A DNA stretch of 64,000 nucleotides. Origin: Globisporangium splendens (taxonomy: Eukaryota; Oomycota; Peronosporomycetes; Pythiales; Pythiaceae). The position numbers and the translations under genes were made by a program. The stretch spans positions 225,453-289,452 of the forward strand of contig VFIW01000053.1 in assembly GCA_006386115.1 (NCBI GenBank), given 5' to 3'. This document shows, piece by piece, positions 32,401-44,200 of the stretch (the first letter of the stretch is position 1; the number at the start of each line of letters is the position of its first letter). The notes below the pieces were generated by a model. That model had not been told where the DNA came from. It made no database searches and saw only the letters and a program-made list of their open reading frames with translations.

Positions 32401-35166
32401 CGTACCTGTCTCAAAGTCACCGCCGAACTGAACCATGTAGGATTCCTCATCGTCTTCATCTTGCTGAGTGATCTCTAGTCCGTGCTGGGAACACACGGAG
32501 CCTGCATGGTCCAAGTCGTCAAAGCAGAGCAGGTTTGTCAAATCCACGAGCGGATATGGCTGATTGCGGAACGCACGGTTCATGCGCTGCAACGACGTAG
32601 ATCGGATGCTGGGAAGATACCGGAACAATAAACACGATTGCAGATAGGTCGCTTGGCGGAGCAGCATGAAGAACTGGAAATAGTCGCTTGTGTGCCGAGC
32701 CACAAACACTTTCATCGCGAACTTCACTTGCGGACTGTCTACGATCGACTTGTGCAGTCCCTTCACGAACTTCAGCACGTCGAGACCACGACCATTGTCC
32801 AAAGTACACAGGATGAAGTACGCGCGGAACTCGGCTTCAAATGGACTCAGATACGACGGATCGCCGAGGTTTCGGCTTTCATCGTACAGTTCGTTCAGTG
32901 ACTTGAGCGTTTGACCCAACTGCTCCATGTTTTGCTGGGCAACGAAACTTGGGACTTCAATGAGTTCATGCTCGCTCAAGATGTGGTACCGCGCGACTCG
33001 TTCGTGCACATCCAACACAATGGGGTGCACTCGCCCGCCAGCACCGCGATAGTTCTGTAGCACGAAATCCTTTCGGATCATACGGAACCGATCCCAACAG
33101 AAGTTGTACAACTCGATGATCTCTGGTAGACGCGGAGGGTTAAAACGAGGGTCAGCCCCGGCGCGTTCTCGGTCCATGATCTCCTGCTCAATGTAGAGCT
33201 GTGTGCGCCGCAACACGCCTGGAGGTCGCACTTCCGACGGGATATCCAACTTGTGGTCTGCAGAGCTGCGCTGGAACCGTTTGATGATCAAGTCGCGCTC
33301 GCGACCAGGTTGATCTGGGAAGCATTTTTCAAACACACTCAGTTCGTCTACGCGGATGTGGAGCTCTCGTTCAGCTGGGCTGCACATGTCGACACACGTC
33401 CCATCCAGGTTCACGGCCGAAGACAACTCGGCTTTGTTGGAGTCATCGTTGCCAGATGCAGCAAAACTCATCGACGATGATGGTTCGCCAGCAGCAGCAG
33501 GAGGAGAACGTTGCGGTTTCTTTCGCGTGCCTGGTGCAAACGGACCCGGGTCCGTGTCACTTCCGTCAGGAGGAGCGTGACCATTGCTTGTAGGTGGAAA
33601 CTTCTTTGACATCGTCATGGCGTTTTTCGCGCCTTGCTCACCAGTTGCACCGGTGCTGAGAGGTGGGATGCGCTTGCTTTTGTTACCAAAGGTTTTCTTT
33701 GACGCTCCATTCATACGGGCGTCCAGCAAAGCTGCTCCGCCTCCAAATGCATCTGCAGACAAAGCGCCGCCGCCAAACGGGTTCCCACTACTTGGTTTCT
33801 TCTTTTTGTCTCTTCCAAAAACAGTTTCTGCAGATGATGATGCTTGGCCAGATGGTCCTGGCGACACGCGATTCGGTTGACCAAACGTCGTCGCAACAAA
33901 AGGACTATCTCCACCACTTAACGAATCCGAGTCACCATGTGGACCCGAGTTCATCTTCTTCCGTACTCGAATGCCTGCTGCCTGGGACCCAAACGCTGTT
34001 GATGGTGGCGAAGGCGCAGGAGATGGCGTGGCTGATGAGCCAAATGTTGACGAATTTCCAAATGCTGTTCCTGAGGACGGTGGAGGACCTCGCGGTTGCT
34101 GTTGTCGTTTAGAGCGCACTTGAGGTTGGCCAAACGTCGTGGCGCCACCGGGGGCCATTGGCGCAAACCCAAACCCATCGTCCGGTGGAGGCATCGGCGG
34201 CGGGACTCCATTATTGAATCCGCCACGGCCATATCCGCTTGTCGCACTCTGGTTCCCAAAAGCTGTGGCAGTCGTCCCCGCAGTATTGCCATTATTGCTG
34301 CCGAATGCAGTTGCGGATTTGCTTGTCGGCGGTCGGTTGTTGAATGATGCGCTACCGAATGCTGTCGATGGCGCAGCCGGTGCACCAAATGCACCACTAC
34401 CGCCAGTGGAACCGCTTCCAAAGCCAGACGCCGCGCCAAAAGTCGTCGTCGTCGCCATTCCACCACCGGACGAAAACGGGTTGCTTGACTCGGCCGATCC
34501 ACCACCAAACGGCCGCCCATAGCCCGCGCTTTGGCCAAACGCAGGCGCTGCAGGTGGAGCCTGAGCCAAGTTGCCAAAACTGGTTGTCGTAGCAGCGCCG
34601 CTTGAATTACCGCCGAACGGATTACTTGCTGGAGCTGAGAGTCACAAATGCGCATGCATTCAATACGCAAAACGAGTCAGCACAGGTGAATGACATGCAC
34701 ATATTCGAGCGATAACAGCATCAATCGAAACAAACAAACAAACAAACAAACAAACCATTAAACGCACCTTGCTGGTTGGATCCAAACGGATTGCTGGCTG
34801 GCATCGCTGACGCGCCAAAGCCAGTGCCTCGTTCTGTCCACGGAAACGCACATAAAGACAAAAGGAATTACGCACACCACCGACAACGTTTACTTCCTCT
34901 CATACACACACGAACAGCAGCACAGTATCCAATCTCTTCGTGCACTCTGCAACGCTGTATGCCGTTCTGTTTGCCTTTGTTCCTTCTCTTTCCCTCGTGC
35001 GCTCTTCCTCTATTACCGGAACCCGAAGCCCAACAAAAACAAACGAAGGCGAGCACACAACAGCAGCCACGCCACACACACGTACACACGTACAGATCAT
35101 CTCTTCTACTATATAGAGCCACTCACAGACACACATATGCACCCACGCACCTTGCAATCCAAACAT
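29450..35166 (-). CDS. SAC3/GANP (MCM3AP-like) mRNA export scaffold with FG repeats
   Basis: Exons 35166-35151, 34833-34768, 34634-32406, 32331-32259 and 32153-29450 give about 1695 aa. Residues 1 to about 330 are FG-nucleoporin-like (ASNPFG, TTFGxxxGFG, AFGN repeats). Residues about 437-745 are the SAC3/GANP domain: GTCVDMCSPAERELHIR, VRPPGVLRRTQLYIEQEIMD, FNPPRLPEIIELYNFCWDRF, RMIRKDF, and QATYLQSCLLFRYLPSIRST. After it come about 200 residues of Glu/Arg/Ala-rich coiled coil (890-1090), a LRFHAWKKYVKASKQ segment like the GANP KRyLRRWR region, and a long C-terminal domain as in metazoan GANP. It would be the scaffold of the TREX-2 complex at nuclear pores, linking transcription to mRNA export. 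Exon 1 holds only 16 coding bases (MFGLQ). Divergent from eL13, with 625 bases between starts. Confidence 0.92.
34727..34756. repeat. (CAAA)n microsatellite in a GANP intron
   Basis: About seven CAAA units on the plus strand, within the intron between GANP exons 2 and 3. Confidence 0.95.
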
Positions 35167-35791
35167 GGCACCGTCCGCACTTGCGCTTATCTGTCGCGGC
35201 GCTTTTTATCACAAGCGAAAGGGGGGCGTCGAGCGAGTGGGCTACGCTTTCGTGATCGTAACCTCATAACCGGGTACAATGCGTAACCGTGTGAGACACA
35301 ATGGTACAGTGTACCGTCATCAGCACAGTCGCTGTTTTTTGTGCCCTAGCCCTTTCCCTTGTTTGGTGTGGTGTCCCTTAAAATTGGAATGAGAGAGCGA
35401 CCCCCTGGGTGCGAGGTGGGGGTAGACAGGGGCATACTGGGTCCAAGTGAGTCCAGGGACTGGTCCTCCTTGGCGTTGGGGAACCACCAATTCTGGAGCT
35501 CTTGAGTGCCGTTCCTGTCGCGGCCAATTGTGAAGCGCCAAGTTCCAAATTGACAGCAACTTTCTGAATAACTTCCCGCGAAGGTAAATGCATGGATAGG
35601 GCTCTGAGGGCGTCCTGCGAGTGCGCTGCCAGCGAACGTGGGCGGTCTCTCTGTGCGATTGAGTTGGTGGGATCGCCCATGCGAGAGTAGCGAGCAGCTC
35701 CACGCGCATGCAGGGCGTGAAGATCGTATTGAAAGCACATGACGACGGGTGATTGACGCTTTGTTGTGGTTTCTATGGCAGTTAATCAAAA
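35167..35791. promoter_or_regulatory. divergent promoter region of GANP and eL13
   Basis: The 625 bases between the two start codons must carry both promoters. No certain core element is visible. A minus-strand frame of 147 codons (about 35346-35789) crosses it but lacks any known motif; part of it (35390-35600) looks unlike its surroundings and could be an old insertion. Confidence 0.4.
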
Positions 35792-36862
35792 ATGGTGAAG
35801 CACAACAACGTTATCCCAAATGGTCACTTCCACAAGGACTGGCAGCGTCGCATCAAGACTTGGTTCGACCAGGTAAGCTCTTTTACCATTTGAAAAGCAA
35901 GAGACACGGAGAGAGCGAGAGAGAGTCGTGAGGCGTGAAAGCATACGCAATTACCAGCGAAAGAGAATTACAGCACGATGAGCATCAGCGAAACAGATAT
36001 TGTGCAGCAGCTATCAGCATGGCGTAACGGAGTCGACAACACAGCAAAACACGCACAGTCAGTCAGCAGCAGCATTCATTCCAGTACAATATCTGGCGAG
36101 GAGCTGGAGCACAAAGAACCCAACATCACGCCTGCATTCGTCTACGGTCAAACCAAATCAGCAGCAGGGCATGCAGATACAGCAACGTGCAGCGCTCACC
36201 AGAACAACGGCGGCTGCGTGGCACACTACTCGCGACTCTCATTTCCTCTCTGCTCTGTCCAAGTTGTCAGTACCCACAATCCAACGATGTGCTCACTCTT
36301 GATTTGCTTGTCGTGACAGGCCGCCAAGAAGAAGTCTCGTCGTTTGAGACGCAAGGCTAAGGCCGCTGCCATCGCCCCTCGCCCAGCTGCCGGTCTCTTG
36401 CGCCCAGCCGTGCACTGCCCAACCGTGAAGTACGCTTCCAAGGTCCGTGCCGGCAAGGGCTTCACCCTTGAGGAATTGAAGGAGGCTGGCATCAACCGCA
36501 AGCAGGCTCTTTCGATCGGCATTGCCGTGGACTTCCGCCGCACCAACAAGTCGGTGGAGTCGCTCCAGGCCAACGTCCAGCGCCTCAAGGCGTACAAGGC
36601 CAAGCTGGTTGTGTTCCCACGCAAGAACATCAACAAGCCAAAGAACGGTGACTCGGCCCCAGAAGAGACCAAGAACGCTGTGCAGCACACTGGTCCTCTC
36701 TTCCCAATCACCCGCTCGGTCGTCAAGTCGACCACCGCGGTGATCACGGACGAGATGAAGGAGGAGAGCGTCTTCAAGACGCTCCGTGTCGCGCGTGCGG
36801 ATGCGCGCATCTTCGGCAAGCAAAAGAAGCGTCTCGCGGACAAGGCTGCTGCCAAGGAATAA
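35792..36862 (+). CDS. RPL13: 60S ribosomal protein eL13
   Basis: Exon 1 (35792-35872) encodes [20 protein letters not shown] and is joined in phase 0 to exon 2 (36320-36862) across a 447-nt intron, giving 207 aa, the usual size. Diagnostic blocks: HFHKDWQ, the basic [79 protein letters not shown] and KLVVFPRKN. It is a structural protein of the large subunit. The intron after the first 27 codons is five times longer than most in this window, as often seen in ribosomal protein genes. I looked for C/D or H/ACA box snoRNA signals in it and found none convincing. Codon use is strongly biased, as expected for high expression. Confidence 0.97.
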
Positions 36863-37119
36863 GCGGATCAATTTGACTAGGAACGAAGACTGACAGCCTT
36901 GTGGGAACTATTGGAACAATATAACACACACAATGGACTGTTGGGGTGCACCACCACTTGCCAAATACAAAAGAAAGTTACCATTCTGTCCTCCAATTCC
37001 TTTGTGACCCCCTCCCCTCTCAGGTACCATGCGCAATGGCCTTGTTCTCAGGATACCACTTGAGTTCTCACCGCTGTAGAGAGGCCATAAAGTAAGAGAG
37101 ACAAGGGAGAGGTGGTTGT

Positions 37120-37686
37120 ATGGCATCCAGCGACAGTTCTCGCCAAAGTGAACAGCGCAGGCGATGCAGTCGAAGTCGTAGCCCAAGAGAGCGACGGCTA
37201 CGATCGCGTTCGCGCAGCCGCAGTGACAAACGCACTTGGCGCAGCGACAGGAAACGTCGACGCGGACGAGATTCGTCATCCTCATCGTCTTCTGCTTCCT
37301 CTTCATCCAGCGATGATGACGAGGTGCACACCCGCCGCAAGAAGAAGAAAGCCTCTAAACGGAAGAAGCATGGCAAGCGCGACCGCGACTCGAAGCTGCT
37401 GCAGGCGATCCGCCAGACACCGTCCGAGCCTTCATCAAGTTTGAACCCAAGGCGTTCAACAGGAAAAGATGGAAAAACGCTCCCAATACCCACCACAGCA
37501 GGAGCGCCAGTGTCGTTCTTGAGCTTCATGAAGCCGCTGTCCACGGGGTACGACGGCGACCGCGCCAACAACAGCAGCCAGTTCTATCGCGGGTGGACAG
37601 GGCACAACGCTCTGGCAAAGGATGGGCCACGGAAGAAAGCGCTCACGCGCCTGGAGATCCTGGCAAAGGAGCAAGATAGCGACTGA
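37120..37686 (+). CDS. Arg/Ser-rich small nuclear-type protein
   Basis: A single exon of 188 aa. The N-terminal 60% is a string of SR/RS dipeptides, then Ser runs, an acidic patch (SSSSDDDEVH) and basic clusters (RRKKKKASKRKKHGKRDRD). The C-terminal 75 residues are more ordered: LLQAIRQTPSEPSSSLNP, AGAPVSFLSFMKPLSTGYD and RGWTGHNALAKDGPRKKALT. RS domains usually mean nuclear speckle localisation and a link to splicing. I do not recognise the C-terminal block and assign no specific function. The stop is 66 bases from the stop of the convergent transporter. The start is the first ATG of the frame. Confidence 0.72.
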   Translation: MASSDSSRQSEQRRRCSRSRSPRERRLRSRSRSRSDKRTWRSDRKRRRGRDSSSSSSSASSSSSDDDEVHTRRKKKKASKRKKHGKRDRDSKLLQAIRQTPSEPSSSLNPRRSTGKDGKTLPIPTTAGAPVSFLSFMKPLSTGYDGDRANNSSQFYRGWTGHNALAKDGPRKKALTRLEILAKEQDSD

Positions 37687-37752
37687 AGGGAAGAAAGGGA
37701 TATCTCGTTAGTCCTTTATTTGGCTACTACACTCATTTCTTAACATTGACGC

Positions 37753-39324
37753 TCACACTTTCACGGTATACTTGCGCATTTCATCATTGTAATTGCCAGC
37801 ATCCTCGGCGTTGTGTTGTCGCTCGATGCCTGAAAGCAGTGGATCGCGCTCAGTGGTGCCACCAACAGCAACACCACCCAAGTCGCGGAGCTGGTCGGTG
37901 CCGGCGTCGCTGTTAACTTTTTCAGGAAGCACACAGAGAAACACGAGCACGAGCAGCTGGCCGACGGCCGAGATCGCGACGAGCACCCAGAGGTGGCGCC
38001 AGTCCACGAGCTGCGTCACAGGGTCGGCGACGATGCCGAGCCCAGAGACCACCCAGGACGTCACGACACCCGACACGACGCCGCCAAAGTCCATGAACGA
38101 CAGGTACAGCGCATACGTCAGTCCATGAACCTCCTTGTTCGTGGGGCAGTAGAACGTGGCCACGACGAGCAATTGCAGGAGCGCGAATTCCGACGTAAAC
38201 GCCGTCGCAAACGATTCCGCGGCGCTAAATGTGCAAATGGACACGGGCAATTGGTTAACGGCCACGGGCGGCGCGAGCATCAGTCGCGGCAGTCCGGCGA
38301 TCACAGAGCACACTGTGGACGCGACAAACACGTGGCGCACATTCCGACCTGAACACCACTTCGCGTACATGATGCACGACAGGAACCGCCCGACCATGCC
38401 CGCGAGCGACATGTACTGCAGACACTCGGGATGGTCCTCTAGCAACGAGAACGTGTACTGGTACCACACGGTGCCGTCCCCGGGAAGCGCACTGCAGAGG
38501 AAGAAAAATGCCATCGTTGGTAGCACGGGCAGCAGGATGTCACATTTGCGCACGATGTCAGCGGTGAACGCGGCCCAAGACTCGCGCAGACTCGCAAAGA
38601 AAGATTCACGACCAGGGATGCGACCTGGTGCTGCTGATGACGAAGATGACGATGAAGCGACATCCACACCACCACTACGAGACACAGTAGAAGGCGCCGA
38701 TGCTCCATAACGAGTCTCGTGGAGACCAAAGACGCACACGAGCGCGGCAACGAGCGGCAAGACGCTCGTCCAGCAGATTACGGCGGTCGCAGAGATGCTC
38801 TTGCTCTTGTACACTGGGATCCCTAGCAGCAGTGCGGCGATGGACGCTGCATTTTTCGTTCCGTTCGCGAGTGACTGCACCTTGGCGCTCGTTTTGCTCG
38901 TGGCGTCTTCGGACGCGACGTCGACGAGGAAGATGCCGAGCATGATCTGCGCGAACGCCTCGAAGACCGAGTCGAGGATCTTGACCACGAAGGCGCCCGA
39001 GACCGACGTCACGAACGTGCCCGTGCAGAAGAGCGACAGCGCGGCACCGACCTCGCAGAGCACGATGTACGACTTGCGGTGGTACCCGGCGATAGGGAAG
39101 TTGTCCGAGACGAGCCCGTAGAGCGGCTTGAGGTTCCAGGGGAAGAACGCGACCGAGTAGTAGATCGTCGTGGTCGCCGGCGGCATGTGGATGATATGGA
39201 AGAGCCACTCGCCGTACGCCGTCATGGGGAACGTCAGGAAGAACGCGCGCAGGAAGTAGAGCGCCAGCAACCCCATGGGCACGCCCGCCAGCCAGCGCCG
39301 CGCGCCGCCGTCTTCATGGCCCAT
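37753..39324 (-). CDS. BT1/folate-biopterin transporter family membrane protein
   Basis: A single exon of 523 aa. The N-terminal part (FPWNLKPLYGLVSDNFPIAG followed by YHRKSYIV) is the hallmark WxxKPxYGxxSDxxPIxGxRR of the BT1/FBT major-facilitator family, which carries folates, biopterin or S-adenosylmethionine in protists and plants. About 12 hydrophobic segments are visible, in two groups split by a Ser-rich cytoplasmic loop (residues about 225-250). It has the conserved charged residues of the first half and ends in an acidic tail. Oomycetes and kinetoplastids have many members; the substrate cannot be deduced. The ATG at 39324 starts MGHEDGGARRWLAG just before the first membrane segment; the frame is open far upstream but lacks homology. 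Confidence 0.9.
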   Translation of the reverse strand: MGHEDGGARRWLAGVPMGLLALYFLRAFFLTFPMTAYGEWLFHIIHMPPATTTIYYSVAFFPWNLKPLYGLVSDNFPIAGYHRKSYIVLCEVGAALSLFCTGTFVTSVSGAFVVKILDSVFEAFAQIMLGIFLVDVASEDATSKTSAKVQSLANGTKNAASIAALLLGIPVYKSKSISATAVICWTSVLPLVAALVCVFGLHETRYGASAPSTVSRSGGVDVASSSSSSSAAPGRIPGRESFFASLRESWAAFTADIVRKCDILLPVLPTMAFFFLCSALPGDGTVWYQYTFSLLEDHPECLQYMSLAGMVGRFLSCIMYAKWCSGRNVRHVFVASTVCSVIAGLPRLMLAPPVAVNQLPVSICTFSAAESFATAFTSEFALLQLLVVATFYCPTNKEVHGLTYALYLSFMDFGGVVSGVVTSWVVSGLGIVADPVTQLVDWRHLWVLVAISAVGQLLVLVFLCVLPEKVNSDAGTDQLRDLGGVAVGGTTERDPLLSGIERQHNAEDAGNYNDEMRKYTVKV

Positions 39325-39676
39325 GCTGCTGCTTGCGTCTATGGTCTCTTTGACTCTGTATGGGCATTCTGAACCCAAGTGGTGAGAGTGATTATTGTGT
39401 CTTGTACAGTAGCTGACCGTTGTGAGAAAGACACAATAATATTGAGTGACGTTGTAAAAGTGTTGCAAACAGTACTTGATTTCCTGGTGGCGATTCATTG
39501 GTTCGCAGCCGCAGCGTCTTTTAATTGGCTGAAAACGCGAAAAGACATTCATTCGCTCACCATGAACGGCCGATAACAGGTGACACCATCGAATATTGGA
39601 CACCATTGTTGCTGCGTGAAGCTCTGTAGTGCTCTCTCTATTGCTCTCTATTGGTGGCGCTAGCGTATACGCAACG
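39325..39676. promoter_or_regulatory. divergent intergenic region between transporter and AATF
   Basis: 352 bases between two start codons on opposite strands, so it should hold both promoters. No defined element is recognisable. Confidence 0.4.
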
Positions 39677-41017
39677 ATGGCGAACAACAAGAACTTTAAC
39701 GTGGACGACGCCGAGGACTTTGACGACGGCACGAAGGCCGTGACGTACGACGCGGAGCTTCCGTCGTCCGACTCGGAGAACGAGAACGCGCGGTTCACGT
39801 CGTCGCGCAAGCAGCGCATCCAGTCCAAGAAGCTCAAGCAGCGCGAGCAGGCGTCGTCGCTGCGCGTGAAGAACTGGGAGGTCGATGACCTGAACAGCAA
39901 GGAGTACGCTGGCAAGGTCGTGCAGCGCAAGCAGATCAGCGGAGAGCAAGGGGACGAAGAGGATGACGAAGCGATGGCGTCGCCTGATGAAGTCGAGATG
40001 GAGGAATGGTCTGAAGGCGAACCGTTTGGAGAATCGGATTCCGAAGACGACGATGAGCAGAACAGTGACAATGATGACGATGATGAAGAGAGTGACGATG
40101 ATGGCGACAAAGACGCCGAGAAGCTCATCCGCGGCTTTGAAAAAGAAGACTCGGCGCAGTTGATGAGCTCCAAGGACAGCGAGAAGGTCGTGGAGAAGGC
40201 GGTCCATGTGCGCCACCAGAAGATCCTCTGGGAGCGCTGCTTGGAAGTGCAAATCTACACGAAGCGATTACTCTCGACGACCAAGACGGTTGCGTCTTCT
40301 TCGGACCAAGATGCGGACGAAGATCCAGCAAAGAAAGCGCTCGCCATCGACCAGTTGTACTCGTGCATTGACGCGATGTCGAGTCTTCAAGATAAATTAT
40401 GCAACATCCCTGAATTGTCGCCGCCTGTGGATGCGACTTCCAAGAAGCGCAAGCGCACTGTCGCGGAGCTCTGGAGCCATGTTCAAGAGAGTAACCAAGC
40501 GATCTTGCCTCAGTACAACGACATCCTCAACACATACACGCGCAAGACGAACCTGGCTGGCGCTGGAAGCCAAGCCAAGAAGTTCAAGGCTGTGAACCAA
40601 GACATCTTGTCGCAGGTCGAGTCGGTGCTCGCGGACGTGCAGCGTGTCAAGCGGAAAGCGCATGCGCCTTTGGAGGTGGACGCCGAGAATGGAGGCACCA
40701 CGACTGCTGAAGAAGACGATTCGGGCGAGTCCGATCGCTTGGATGAGCTCATGTACGACGACTCGGATTTCTACCAGCAGCTCCTGAAGGAGTTCCTGGA
40801 GAGCGGCGGCGGCAGTGGCCAAGACGCGCTCTTGCAGCGCACACACCGCAAGAAGAAGAAAACCGTCAACCGCAAGGCGAGTAAGGGACGCCAGCTTCGA
40901 TACACTGTGCACCCAAAGCTCGAGAACTTCATGTTTCCAGACCCGTACCCGAAGCCCGAGATGGATGTCGACGAGCTATTCCGCTCCGTGTTTGGCCAAG
41001 TCTCTTCGACAGCGTAG
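39677..41017 (+). CDS. AATF/Bfr2 (Che-1/TRAUB) ribosome biogenesis factor
   Basis: A single exon of 446 aa. The first 170 residues are acidic (SDSEDDDEQNSDNDDDDEES). The AATF/Che-1 domain follows: AEKLIRGFEKEDSAQ..., VHVRHQKILWERCLEVQIYT and QLYSCIDAMSSLQDKLCNI. The C-terminal TRAUB domain has LDELMYDDSDFYQQLLKEFL, HRKKKKTVNRKASKGRQLRY, and VHPKLENFMFPDPYP. Family members act in the nucleolus in 18S rRNA maturation (SSU processome), and in animals also in transcription and apoptosis control. The length matches Bfr2/AATF. ATG 39677 is chosen because homology-like acidic sequence starts there; the frame is open 48 bases further up without an ATG. Confidence 0.94.
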   Translation: MANNKNFNVDDAEDFDDGTKAVTYDAELPSSDSENENARFTSSRKQRIQSKKLKQREQASSLRVKNWEVDDLNSKEYAGKVVQRKQISGEQGDEEDDEAMASPDEVEMEEWSEGEPFGESDSEDDDEQNSDNDDDDEESDDDGDKDAEKLIRGFEKEDSAQLMSSKDSEKVVEKAVHVRHQKILWERCLEVQIYTKRLLSTTKTVASSSDQDADEDPAKKALAIDQLYSCIDAMSSLQDKLCNIPELSPPVDATSKKRKRTVAELWSHVQESNQAILPQYNDILNTYTRKTNLAGAGSQAKKFKAVNQDILSQVESVLADVQRVKRKAHAPLEVDAENGGTTTAEEDDSGESDRLDELMYDDSDFYQQLLKEFLESGGGSGQDALLQRTHRKKKKTVNRKASKGRQLRYTVHPKLENFMFPDPYPKPEMDVDELFRSVFGQVSSTA

Positions 41018-41284
41018 AAGGATAGCGCAAGGGGATGACGGATGCACTGGCGCGAAAGCCTATAGACAACGAGGACATATTTTAGATAAGTATATCAAAT
41101 GGCAAATGCGAGTTTGCTGGTTCATAAACAACAGCACTGATTGCATCCTCGCGCCTATGATCTTTGGGAACTCGGTCTTCACATTTGATTTCAACAAAAC
41201 GCGATGTGTTGTTCAGGATCGATCATTTTGTTCACCGCGTGTGGCACTATGAATATATTCGTTGGCTAGAGCAACGGTGTCTTC

Positions 41285-44200
41285 CTACAAAACGTCGTCC
41301 TCTTCTTCTTCCTCCTGTTGACCTGTAACGTAGATCTCCTTTAATTCATTGACCTTAGTCTCCACGGCCGAGAGGCGATCGTTATTGACTCCATGCGCGC
41401 CTAGTTTCTTCACAATACCAACGAGTTGGATGGCTTTCTCAGCCACATGGATCGTCGTGTGCGCACGAAATTTCTTTGCACGGGTCGCGGTTTCCAGCAA
41501 GCGAAACTCTTCCTCAGCCAGCTCCATCGCGGCATCCGCTAGCACCGTCGAAGAGTCAATGAGCTCAGTGCCTCGTTCGTCGAAGCGTTCCGGGATGCCG
41601 TTCTCTCGTAGCCGCCGGAGCTCGGCCCCATACAAAGTGTTTTTAAATATCTTGTGCTTCAGCTTCACAGTATCCTTCAAAAGCTGCGTAAACTTGTCGA
41701 TCAACTCGGGTTTGTTCTTCATCCCAGCGCGAAGGGTCGCAGGTGCATTTATGATCTGTGCGCGCTTCGCAATCAATTGACCGGCATCGCGATCTAGAAA
41801 TGAGAGCGACCACAAGCGGTTGTACGCCTTGCCTGCATCGAGACGCTCCTGCTCGGAAAAGTACCAATCCCGAGTGTCTTTGTTCTTGATTAGCAGTCTA
41901 TGCAAAAAATAGCGAACAATTTCATCAGCTCCAGATGCAACGAACATCACGGAGACAACAATGAACTTTCTAAAGCAAATAACATGTGCCCGTACCTTGC
42001 AGACCACGTCTGAACAGCATCCACACCTAAGGAGAGGCCCAGTGCTTCCAGTTTCGGACACATCTCGCTATAAAACTTGATTGCTTCTTCATCAGATGCC
42101 AGTTTCTTCGCCAAGAGCTCAGCAATCATGCGATTGACTTTGTCGCGATTGTCGACGAGCTTCTTGTTGCTTTCTTTACGAGCCTTTTTCTCGAGCTGCT
42201 CGATCATGCTCATGCCGCCAAGACCCTTTGTCGTTTGTTGCTCGTCGCCGAAAATGTCATCAATCGCACTCTCGGCGTCGGCGAGCTCACGTGCCATCTG
42301 ATCTTCCACCGAGCGATGAGGAACTGCAAATCCCTCGCCACTTCCACTGGGACTTCGCCCGGACAAATGCATGCCGCCGCCGCTGGACACTGCAAGCAAC
42401 AAATGAAAGGGAAGTGAGTGGGTAAATCGATATGTAATGGTGATAACGTTTTTTTTTTTGAACGCACCGTTTTGGATGATCTGCTGGTGCTGCATAAGGA
42501 TGCTGAACAATTGCTCCATTGAAACTGGCCCTGATCTTCCATTGACTGCGCTGGCAGTTGCTGGTGGCGGCTACATCAACATTAACCAGTGAGCAAAACG
42601 AAGTATTTATGCAGCTGGAGCAGTCACACGTACCCCTGGATCGCTCGGAGACACGTCGTCTGGTCTGTCCAGAACCGTCGCATCCATTTGCTCTGCTGAC
42701 ATTTTCAGCTGGACTTGCTCCAGTGGCATGCCCATTTGGAGTAGCTTGAAGTATTTTTTAAACGCTGGATCGTCTTTGATGAGAAGTGGCACGTATGGAG
42801 GCGAAGGGGCAGTAGCTGGAGGTAACATCCCCGCCGGGAAAGACGGCATGCTCATTCGCATTGCGTTTGGATCCAAGTAGGGGGACGTGTCAACTGGCGG
42901 TGGTGGCTAATGAACGTGCCAAAACGATATCCGCGAGGCAAGGTTACAGAGTCAGATTCACTGGTGAGTGCTACGAGCAAGAAAAAAATGAAATCAATCC
43001 AACGTACCCCGGGATCATTTGGTGACACTTGGGTCGGATGATCCAGTAAGTCCGGGTCCACGCCATCTGCTTCCATTTTCAGCTTAATCTGTTCGATGGG
43101 CATGTTCATGCTTTTCAACTTGAAATACTTCTTGAATACAGGATCATTGCCGACTGTGAGCGGAATGTAGGCACCTGGAGCTGGCTATAGACCATAACGC
43201 AAGGTAGACGGCAAAATAGAAAGAATATCAGCGAAAAGTGAAATGAAAGGAATACCATCAAGTCATCGTAACGTACTCCTGGATCGTTTGGCGACACCTC
43301 ATCAGGCGTGTCTAACAGTGATGGATTCACACCATCGCCTTCCATTTTCGCTTTGATTTGTTCAGTGGGCATGGCCATATCCTTCAACTTGAAATATTTG
43401 CGGAACTCGGGGTCGTCTTTGACCAGAAGTGGGCGGTAGATACTGCGCACGCCACCGACGGCTCCCACCGGCATGTTTTGTGTCTTTTTCTCTAGTTCTT
43501 GCAGCTTTTTCTGCAATTCTTTGATGTCCTTGAGCTTCACTGGCGCTGAGCTGGACGTGGTGCGATCTCGTACGGACGATGGCTGCGAAGTCGCTTTCGA
43601 TTGAGACTCCATGAGCTGCGCGATCTGCGTCTGCAGCTGATCAATGATTTTGTTATTCGTGATGGACTCGGCCTTGGACGAGAGCTCCAGCAGCTTCTTA
43701 ATCTGATTTTCCGTAAGTCCAGGCACTTGCAATCCGCCGCTGCCTGGTCCGCTTGAGCGGCGCGAGTTCACAGATCCCGACCGGGAGATCGATGCGTGGG
43801 CGACGTCCTCACTCTCAGAATCGCTCTCTTCTTCTTCGGACGAGTCTTCCTCCTCCTCGCTCTGCTCTCTCTGCATTCGTGCTGCCATATATTGTTGCAT
43901 TAACACATTGAACACACTGAACATGAAAGAGAAAAGAGTGTGACGTTGAAAGATCGCTTTACCTGTGATACAAAACGCGCGATGCTGCTGTGCATTGCGA
44001 CGCAGACAATTCTACACGCACACGGACCAAAAAGTGCACAAATACATAACGTCAACTAAGCTCTCATCACAAAAAATGCACAGTGCATACGACATAGCGC
44101 ATGAGCAATACTGCACAATGGCACAACGCGTACATCGCTGCAGTAGTGCGCCGAGTGGCAGATGGAGCAGACGACCGCCGCGTTCGGCGCGCCGCAGTGC

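Noticed and set aside
39629..39676. Upstream extension of the AATF frame
   Set aside because: Open for 16 codons but without an ATG; the acidic AATF-like start begins at ATG 39677.
43920..43966. Apparent 46-nt intron (cacag|gtaaag...ttcag) in the MYND gene
   Set aside because: The unspliced frame is fully open and joins the MYND finger to the downstream exon in phase, while removing it breaks the frame.
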